This document shows positions 56,206 to 64,000 of a stretch of 64,000 nucleotides of DNA, piece after piece. This DNA is from Melastoma dodecandrum. Taxonomy: Eukaryota > Streptophyta > Magnoliopsida > Myrtales > Melastomataceae. The position numbers and the translations under genes are program-made. Under the pieces are notes generated by a model that did no database searches, was not told where the DNA came from, and saw only the letters and a list, made by a program, of their open reading frames with translations. Every line of letters starts with the position of its first letter. The first letter of the stretch is position 1. The DNA lies in contig JARUPY010000538.1 of the NCBI GenBank assembly GCA_029817715.1, positions 5,766,001-5,830,000 on the forward strand, given 5' to 3'.

Positions 56206-59200
56206 CTACTCGTGCCCCGAACAGCAGACCTCTGAGCAACACTCGAGGCAACCCGTGCACGCCAGCGCCACGCACAGCTGGGTCAACACTACCACACACT
56301 GGTCGTTCATCCGGGAACAGCAGCTGATGCAACACATGCAGCAGCAGCATCGGCTGGCTATCCCCCCACAACAGCTGGAAGCCGCCTTCACAAACATTTC
56401 TGCCGCTTCTGGTAGTTTCGCCTGCCCGTATCCCGGGGGAATCTCGTCCGCTGTCGCTGCCCGGTCGCCGAAACCGACGCGGAGGTTCCTTAGCACGATG
56501 GCCTTGGGGGCTTTCGAGTCCTTGGCATTCCGTGCAGCCTGTTCACGCGATACGTCAGAAACCAGGGAAAGCAGCGCCACCATAAGGCATGGTAAAATGA
56601 ATTTGAAAGCCGGATAATCACTCCCGGAACAAGAAGCAAGAAGCGCGTCGCTTGCCTTACTCAAACCGGCTAATTCTGCCGCATCCTTCCCTGCAATAGT
56701 CTCAACAAGTGTCATTCTGGTAAACTCTGACGCCACGCCAGTTTGTGTGCTGAGTTCAATAACCTGTGGAAAAGAAGTTAAGCAGCACAGAATTGGAATA
56801 TCCAAAAATTGAAACCCGCAATTTAGCATCCGATACTTTCATCAGGACATAAGCTAATTGTGCTGACCCAGCTGGATGCTATACCTTATCCTTGAGTTGT
56901 TTGTCTTCAGAAAACCATGCCTGGGCTGTCAAGAAATCGATGCCTTGCCTAGCAATAACCTATGAGGCCATAAAACAGAACACCCGCAGTTATCATTCAG
57001 ATATTACTACTTGAAACAAAAGAAAGGCATCTGATCTTCCTCAAGGGGGTTAAACCTTATATAGGGGAACATCTTTGTCCTCATGAACCTTCAGTCCTAG
57101 CTCATGGTTGCTTGAATCCGGTAACGTTCCCGTTATCCTTAGACTGCTCGGGAATTTTCCACGATATCTTCCAAAAATAATTAGAGGGAGTTCGTACGAT
57201 AAGTCTGGTATGCGGGACGGGAACGTCTGAATGTTAAACAACGATCTCATGAAATATCACAAAAAGAAAAACTGAGAGAACCAAAAAGTTGTTGCCACAA
57301 ATTGTAAGGCAGAATCCAAGGATTTAGGGCTTCCGAGTAAATAAGAACAACAATGATGGCAGCCCCAGAAAGCATACCTCGATGTAAAGGTCATCCGATT
57401 GATCTATTGATAAACTGGCAAGGTTGATTGACATCGCTCTTGAGAAGAAATTGTGCATCCTAGGCTCAAGTGACTCTGGAAACAAAAACGATGAAATGAA
57501 AAAGAAAATCAATGTCCTCATAATGGTCATTTATAAACATAGATAATTCAAGAAGGCAATATGCATGGCCTAACCTACATCAACAGCACCATCATATTGT
57601 CCCCTGCCAATAAGGGCCAGCATCTGCAGAAAATGGTGGTTGCAGAAGGTACCTGAAACTCGTGAAATCAAATTCGGGTTCCTGGGATCGAGATAACTAT
57701 TGGTAACATTAAAAGCATGGAGAGTCTATGATAAACCACATTGGCCAAAGCTTCAAGGTAATTTACGTGGCGGTGGTATGCTAATTTTAAACAATAGCAA
57801 CCATTACCTATGCCAAAAGTGAAAAGACGAGGACTTGTCAATCCTTTACTTGTTATTCGGCTTTTCATGACATCACAGATATGTCTTTCATCTTCAACAC
57901 TCCCGTCTGTAACGAGGAAGATCACAGGGACAGAACCATTGCAGTTTGACAGCATTTCCAGTGCCTGGAGAAACAAAATTATTCAGATTTAGCCGAAAGT
58001 TGGGTGGAAGTGACATCTTAACTAGCATCTCATTAAATTGTCCGACAGAACTATAACAGAAAACTAAAGGATGCGATGTCAACCCAAAAGGGCAGTTAAC
58101 TGGATAACCTCTTTGTTCTCATTTACTCAAAGATTTCGAAAGCAAGTCACATGGCAAAGTAACAGTGAAGTGCTTATGACCGTCATCACGCATCTTTAGA
58201 AAAATAAAAACTCGTATAAGATCAAATTTGACTGACTTCACTTGAAAATTTTGAATTGGCGTCATGGTTAAAAGTTTAAGCAGGAGCTGGAGGGGGGGTT
58301 GTACACATACCATGTTTAAGGGCCGCAAGATGTTTGTGCCGCTGCCAACAATGAAATTGCAATGCATCCATTCAATGGCTCCTTCTACTGCTTCTTGTGA
58401 AGCTAACACCGTGGAGGTGGAATATTGGTAAACCTCGCTATTAAAAGCTATAATGTTAAACGAATCTTCTGGCCTGAGCTTGTTAAGTGCTGCAGATATT
58501 GCATCCTTAGTATCTTCGAGTAATCTATCCCGCATGCTTCCACTAATATCAACAACAAATATTACTTCCCTTCTGAACACCTAAGAAACATAAGAAGACG
58601 AGGTTGACCGATGAGCATGCCATCATTTAACTTTAAATTTAAAACATGCATAAACAATGAACTAACCTTAACACCCTGTTGGTTTCCAGGAAGAAGGTAC
58701 AAACAAAACATTTCTCTCTGATCGCTATCATGTGGCAGGGGAGATTGCAAGATCACATTACCAAGTATGTGGCTTGGTGAGACCTGAACAGTAGACATTA
58801 AAGCAAGCAATTACAAAATTTCAAGACCCACAACAAGGACAGGTTTCTCAAAAGCTAATTAATTTGGAACATCCACAAATCATACATGTTGCATCGATAT
58901 TAAGTACAACACATTAGTCAATGCTTCAGCATGGCTCACCTATGGGATAGTACAGATAGTTGAGAAAATAAAGCAAAGAAAGACTGTTCCTTACTGAGTA
59001 TGATAAATTAATGTCAGTTTTCGACCATGACAGAACATCCGCCTCATAGAAGAAGCCAATTTTCCCAACTTCTCTTCTTCTTTCCTGGAATTTTCTTCAA
59101 TTGAATGTTATGATTTCAAGAGCTATTGGCACAAGAAAATTAGAATCGGAACCAGTCAGACCTTTAGTGGGTGGCTGGTCGCCTTGCAAAGGATTTCACT

Positions 59201-60888
59201 TCCCGTGCAAGAGTTCACATTGATCTCTATCTTCTCTCTTTTCGAGATTTTCTTTCCAGCAGGAATAACATACTCAGGAAAGGTAAATGGCACATCCAAA
59301 GAGAACTGTCCATTGCAGTACGGCATTGTTTGCAGCCAACTAACTTTTATGGAAAGATTGGAGCCACCATCGACCTACAAAACCAAACAAATTCATCATT
59401 CAATCTTCTAGATTCATTCGTAAACAAAATACCAGATACAACTCTATCTATGTTCACCTGAGGTACTCTTAATGTGAATATATGGGGTTTTAGAAGACCA
59501 CCATCTTCAGCTCTGGCAAGCTTATCTATATCCTTGTCTTCTACAGCTACAATTCGTGTTGAGTACGATTTTTTGGAGATTGTCACTTCAACACCTAGAA
59601 CTGAACCCTGTTAGCCAAATAGTATAGCTTGAGACGAGATCATGCACTGATATAAGGAGGGGATAGAAAGAAGCAACTATCAACTGTCAATACAGCAGCA
59701 AGAATTCTTACACTGTTAGTTGATCAATAAGCAATTCGGGTGAGAAAAAATATCATCACGCATTAACAGAATCTATAGTAAACCAGAGTCACTTAGAATG
59801 ATTCAAACATCAAACCTCAACTCTCAAAATTCTAAACCATATCAAAGTTTGTGCTACAATGTTATCTCTAATAATTCTGTGCAAACAAAAATTCTTCAAT
59901 GATCCCGGCCAACCCTCCCTCTGAGGAATGCCCACAGCTACCCCAGCCAACCCTCCCTCTGAGGCATCCAAGTCAAGTTCACAATGACTTCCAGGAAACT
60001 ATAACCTTGGCATTTCCATTTCAAAAATCCAAGTTCCAGACTGCGTTATCAGCAATCAATGAAGGACATCGTTTCGAACTAAGAAGCACAAGCACCATTC
60101 CAAATAATAAGTCTTAGAAGGATACACTTAGTAGGTAGAGTTGCATAGCAGCATGTACGAAGATGAAGGTCAGATTAATGGCAAAACTACTAATGTGATC
60201 AGGTACTGATTTCAAGATTGAAACATTAAAGACAGCCACTAAGTGAGTTTTTACAAGGATAAGTATTCGCACATATACACGCACAACCTCTCCTATCCCA
60301 CCCTATCTGGGAAGCTAGCGTCACGCCCAAGCCAGGCTCTTGAAATAAACCCAAATCTAGATAGAATCATCAACAGCTTCAACAACAGCTTAAACAATAG
60401 AGATCCAATACAGAGAAATTAATTCTCCCCTACACGCAAAGCTATATTCCGAGGACCTTGTATTGGCCGATCAAGTTTACCTGCTCGCCGCCCATGGGAA
60501 CAGCAATGCGACAATCACAAGCCCTACTCCCCATGACACAATGAACCCGCCACGACCCCTCGACCATAACGACCGCCGAGTCCATGTAACAGTCCACGGA
60601 GACACCGACACCGTTCATCTGAAGCGGGATCAAGGCAGGGGGGTCGCATCGGCCGTGGACGTGGGGCTGATAACTAGGGATATCGGGGTTGTCGACGATC
60701 GAGGGGTCGGGGATCACGGCATAAACCATGGGCGATCCTGGGAGGAGGTGAGAGAGAGAGGATAGGGCGGAGGACTTGTCCATAGGAGGCGGGGGCTTGG
60801 GAGGGGCCACGGCCCTGTCCTTGCCGAAGTAGAGCCGCTTCGACAGGCGGAGGCCGGCGTCGACGGATTTGGCGAACTCATCGGACAT
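56206..60888 (-). CDS. VWA-domain inter-alpha-trypsin-inhibitor heavy-chain-like protein, 755 aa
   Basis: Plant VWA/ITIH-like family (At1g19110 type, from memory); molecular role unknown. Coding exons on the minus strand: 60888-60481, 59607-59458, 59374-59162, 59084-58995, 58783-58667, 58580-58311, 57964-57808, 57652-57575, 57475-57378, 57226-57056, 56959-56885, 56763-56656, 56538-56206. They sum to 2268 nt with all phases consistent. The N-terminus reads MSDEFAKSVDAGLRL, then YQPHVHGRCDPPALIPLQMN and a VIT-like beta region to residue 326. The VWA domain has MIDAS residues D337, S339, S341, T408 and D436 (DISGSM; VTDGSVEDE). The C-terminus is Cys-rich (about residues 700-755, CCCCMCC, ECCSEVCCSG) and may be palmitoylated or membrane-associated. 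The start at 60888 matches the family N-terminus. One intron (56655-56539) would use a GC donor. No lesion is seen. Confidence 0.92.
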
Positions 60889-61351
60889 TGTTGGGACGAT
60901 TAGATCCGGAGGAAACCCGGTCCGGTTGAAATCGAAGGGAGACGTTTTTGGAAACTTTGCCGTTGGGAGACGTTGGCGTTGGAGCCTGTTGATGGGAAAT
61001 ACGGAACGAAGGTATGCCATCCATCCAGACAGGGACAGCCAGGACAGCAACTGGGTGCCTGCCACGTGGATCCGACATGGGTGACTTCCTCTATCCCTCG
61101 TAAGAATACAATCGTGTCGTTTTTTCCCCCAATTATTTATCAACTTGCGTGACGCCAGCGGTGGGTGGCTTGATAACGTTCTTCTGTATATTAATTTTGT
61201 GAGATAATATTTTTAGTTTTAAAATTTTTGTCTAATATATCTAAATTAAATTTAAAATTTTGATTTCGTTCGATCGTTGTTATAAAAGATTTTGTTTGGG
61301 TTACTTTGCTACCGCTTAGTTACGGTGCTTTGGGCGTGTTTGCTAGCATAG
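60889..61351. other. VWA gene promoter side and spacer
   Basis: The first 200 nt are GC-rich and hold the 5'UTR and promoter of the VWA gene, transcribed leftward. From 61180 the sequence turns AT-rich up to the gypsy LTR. Reading frames that extend upstream of 60888 have no family support. Confidence 0.5.
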
Positions 61352-61513
61352 TGTTGACACGATAGAAAATCTTGGGCCTAATTCTGACAAAGCCTGTAGA
61401 AGCCCATGAGGCCTATAGCTAAAGCAAACATACCAAGCCTACGCCCGCAGTCTACATGGACTATGTAGCAAAAGAAGTCTATAGAGGCGGGGTAATAACC
61501 TTGTAATCAAGGG

Positions 61514-61609
61514 AAGTCTATAAGCCTGCGCCTCCAAGAGACACAAAGTCTACAGGCTTGCGCCTGCAAAGGGTACGAAGTCTACAGGCGTGCGCCTGCA
61601 AAAGACACG
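61514..61609 (+). repeat. Three 32-bp tandem units in gypsy LTR
   Basis: AAGTCTAYARGC.TGCGCCTSCAA units start at 61514, 61546 and 61578. Confidence 0.8.
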
Positions 61610-61950
61610 TGTAAAAAAAAAACGGTTCCATAGTCCCGAGATAAATGGGACTTGTTAACCACGTTTATATCAACACACTTCTTAAAAGACAACAAATTAA
61701 ACCCGAAGTCAGAGGAATTTACGACCCACGATCAAACGAGTGGAAGTCAGTTAGCTCCGAGATTCTTGGGGAGAATCGAGTCTGGAAAATCTCCAGAATG
61801 TCGTAACAGACCGGGTATAAAAGGGAGAGATCTCCCTCAGAAAAAATCACGAACAAATCAGCCAATAGAAGCTTATCTTGCTCGTCACCCCTTAGTTGTT
61901 AGATTGTTAGGATTCCCCGACCTGGGAGAAACCCTTAAGGTTTCATTGGC

Positions 61951-62211
61951 CTTCACTTCCACCGTCAGAGTAAGCAACCGTAGCTCGGGCAACAAATCCT
62001 GCCTTCACTTCCACCATCAGAGTGAGGAACCGTAGCTCTGGTCACAGTCCCCCGCCTTAGACTCCAATGCCAGGACGAGCCACCGTAGTCCCGACACGCA
62101 CCTCCGCCTTCGACTCCAACGCCAGGACGAGCCACCGTAGTCCTGGTACACATCTCCGCCTTCGACGCCTCCGCCAGGGTCAGCCACCGCTGCCGTGGTG
62201 TCCACGTCCGC
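61951..62211 (+). repeat. Five 52-bp tandem units in gypsy LTR
   Basis: Units start at 61951, 62003, 62056, 62108 and 62160. Each begins CTT(C/A)..CTCC and contains GAGCCACCGTAG-like sequence. They are GC-rich against the rest of the LTR and diverge progressively across the array. Confidence 0.85.
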
Positions 62212-62523
62212 CTCAGCACCCGACCACATCCAGTACATCAAGTCCAGCAGCTAAGTCCTGCTGCTCGGGGGCACAAGTCTACAGCGCTCTGCCATCAAGT
62301 CTACAACAACGTCCCAAGTCTATGGAGCACTGTAGCTAGTCTACAATCTTACCACCGTCCTTATTTTTACTTTTATAGCTGTAAGTTTTCTTTACTTCGC
62401 GTAAAAACTGTTTGCATTCAATCAATCTTTTCAATTACTTACTGGCGACCACATCTACAAATCCCTGTGAGTCTTATTGCCAAATATTTCCGGCGTGATC
62501 CGTTTCCTACGCGAACACGTTTT

Positions 62524-62541
62524 TGGCGACCACAGTGGGAG
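62524..62541 (+). other. Gypsy primer-binding site
   Basis: TGGCGACCACAGTGGGAG follows the LTR end by six bases. It starts TGG as expected for pairing with a tRNA CCA end. It resembles Tat-lineage primer sites; the exact tRNA is not assigned. Confidence 0.65.
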
Positions 62542-62563
62542 TTGTGAAACTTAAAGTTTTCAG

Positions 62564-64000
62564 ATGGCAAAGAATATCAGGAGTGGAACTGGTCGCGATC
62601 CTCCTCCTCCTTCATTAGACGGAGATGATCAGCACCCACCAGCCGACTTAAATGTCGAGAACACAGCTCTAAGAAGCCAGGAAACCGGGAATCAATCCGA
62701 TTCTGGAGGTCATACTCCTTCCGAGTTTATTTCCAGAATTGAATTCCATAAAGAATTCAATGATATGAGGAACCTAATGGATAGACATATCACTGGGTTG
62801 CATGACAACATGGCTCAGATTCTTGAACAGCTTAGTGCTTTGAGTAGGCCAAGCACCCCTGTAGACAGGGAAAATTCCTTTATGGGAGATGCCCGGCGCG
62901 TGGAAAGGGGCAATGTATTATTTCAAGGAAATGAGCCTTGGGGTGGCACTAACCCACGTGCTACCGAAGTCAATAGCAGAGACCGAATGTCCCCGTCAAG
63001 GCCTACGACCTCCCGATCTCCTACTTGGTGAGCAAATGCGATGTACGCGGTGAATCCTGTAGATGATGAGGTAGAGGCTCAGGACGAGACAAATAGGTAT
63101 GCGAGCGCCATACCCCCTCGTCGACCTAGTAAAGAGCCTTTTGAGAAGATTCCTCCAGGAGAACCTCCTATAATGGGAAATTTACCACGGGCAGAAAGTT
63201 TCTACACTAACGTCTCAGTGAACCCACAGCCACCTCGAGTAACCCCAAGGGTGGCGTACCCTCCAGATAAAGTGGGTTACGTTCGAGAGCAGTTCGACCC
63301 TGTTCCTCCACCACCACCGAATCTGAGGGAGATGATCGCTCAGGTTTTGGAGCAGATGGTACCTGAAGCAGTCAGGCAAGAGGATCATGGTTTATACATG
63401 AGTTCTTATCCTGCCTATATTGACAGGGAATATCCTCTGCCTAGGTGGTATAGAGTTCATGACTTTACCCGTTTTTCGGGAGAAGATGAGATGACGCCCG
63501 AAGAGCATATAGCCCGGTTCACTCATCAAGCAGGAGACGCTGCAGCCAATGACTTTTGGAAGCTAAAGTTGTTCCCGAACTCTCTCACAGGAGATGCCTT
63601 CACATGGTATGCGAGTCTGCCTCCCGGATCAGTAACATCATGGGCAGAGATGCAGTCTTCTTTTATGAAGGCATTCGTACGATTAGATACGCCCATGTCA
63701 ATCTTCGAGTTGATGCGACTTAAGCAGACTGCTGGAGAACACCCATGACAGTTCCTCATGTGCTTGCGCAACGCACTGTTGCGCTGTAGACCTGCGATTC
63801 CTGAAAGGGATCAGCTGATGATCGCGTTAAACGCGTTATCTATGCCTTTCAAGAAAAAGCTGCAGGGAGAAAGGTTTAATGACCTGTATGACCTGGCCAG
63901 GAGGGCGACGGAGTACCATCAGTTATTGATGGAAGAGGCGTAGTCTAAGCATGCCTTTCAGCTGGAATCCTTTGAGGTAGACATGGCCGAATTCATGAAA
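62564..64000 (+). pseudogene. Gypsy gag with three nonsense codons, partial
   Basis: One continuous frame starts at ATG 62564 (MAKNIRSGTGRD). The N-terminal half is polar with a coiled-coil-like NDMRNLMDRHITGLHDNM. The capsid core follows at about 63440-63920 (FTRFSGEDEMTPEEHIARF, FWKLKLFPNSLTGDAFTWY, SWAEMQSSFMKAF). In-frame stops lie at 63029 (TGA), 63746 (TGA) and 63941 (TAG); family context suggests former CGA and CAG codons. The frame is otherwise open to the window edge. Confidence 0.85.

Larger units (their letters stand above)
61352..62517 (+). repeat. Gypsy 5' LTR
   Basis: Start TGTTGACACGATAG and end ACGCGAACA are placed by the TG/CA rule and by the primer site seven bases later. 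The partner LTR is outside the window, so the ends are inferred. The LTR contains two minisatellites. Confidence 0.7.
61352..64000 (+). mobile_element. Ty3/gypsy retrotransposon, 5' LTR and gag, runs off the window
   Basis: A TG...CA LTR of about 1166 bp is followed by a primer site and a gag with the Ty3/gypsy Retrotrans_gag signature. The element continues beyond 64000, so length, pol and target duplication cannot be seen. At least three in-frame stops in gag show it is not functional as read. Confidence 0.85.

Noticed and set aside
55596..56617. Plus-strand ORFs of about 140-150 aa near 55600 and 56170
   Set aside because: The second is antisense to the VWA Cys-rich exon; the first lies in AT-rich spacer without motifs.

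Overview
The window is nuclear DNA of a flowering plant. It holds plant gene families with canonical GT-AG introns, separated by LTR retrotransposons and endogenous pararetroviruses (family Caulimoviridae). The species cannot be named from the sequence. All family names come from reading translations by eye; no search was run.

Layout. 1-1970: low-complexity DNA with no supported gene. 1971-9216 (-): an intact 18-coding-exon DENN-domain gene (801 aa) with a 5'UTR intron and promoter. 9496-18169: an 8.66-kb insertion bounded by a perfect 9-bp direct repeat and diverged terminal inverted repeats. Nearly all of its interior is a caulimovirid genome with uninterrupted ORFs: a 1735-aa CP-MP-AP-RT-RNase H polyprotein, an overlapping 756-aa protein with two zinc knuckles, a promoter, a small coiled-coil ORF and a tRNA-Met primer site. 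19017-20014 (-): a broken GH17 beta-1,3-glucanase fragment amplified as four 217-bp tandem copies. 20443-24511: a decayed Ty1/copia element with both LTRs. 25250-28559: remnants resembling long copia LTRs. 28805-48960: a second, heavily mutated caulimovirid (petuvirus-like), split by a 12.9-kb LTR element at 29207-42105. That element has 3.5-kb LTRs, a perfect 5-bp target duplication and a non-coding repeat-rich interior, so it is a LARD-type non-autonomous element with a Tat/Ogre-like primer site. 49950-60888: a conserved gene block containing a COQ9 pseudogene (+), a DUF985 cupin pseudogene (+), an intact LAZY/IGT gravitropism gene (-) and an intact VWA/inter-alpha-trypsin-inhibitor-like gene (-). 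61352-64000: the 5' LTR and broken gag of a Ty3/gypsy element running off the window.

Interpretation. Three host genes look functional: DENN, LAZY and VWA. As I remember the Arabidopsis map, the neighbour set VWA, LAZY4, DUF985 cupin and COQ9 matches a chromosome 1 block near At1g19110-At1g19140. Loss of the latter two here would fit fractionation of a duplicated segment. The transposon history is nested: petuvirus-like integration, then mutation by stop codons and frameshifts, and insertion of the LARD into it. The other caulimovirid has no visible stop in any ORF and looks much younger. The most unusual structure is that young virus lying between DNA-transposon-like inverted repeats with a 9-bp target duplication.
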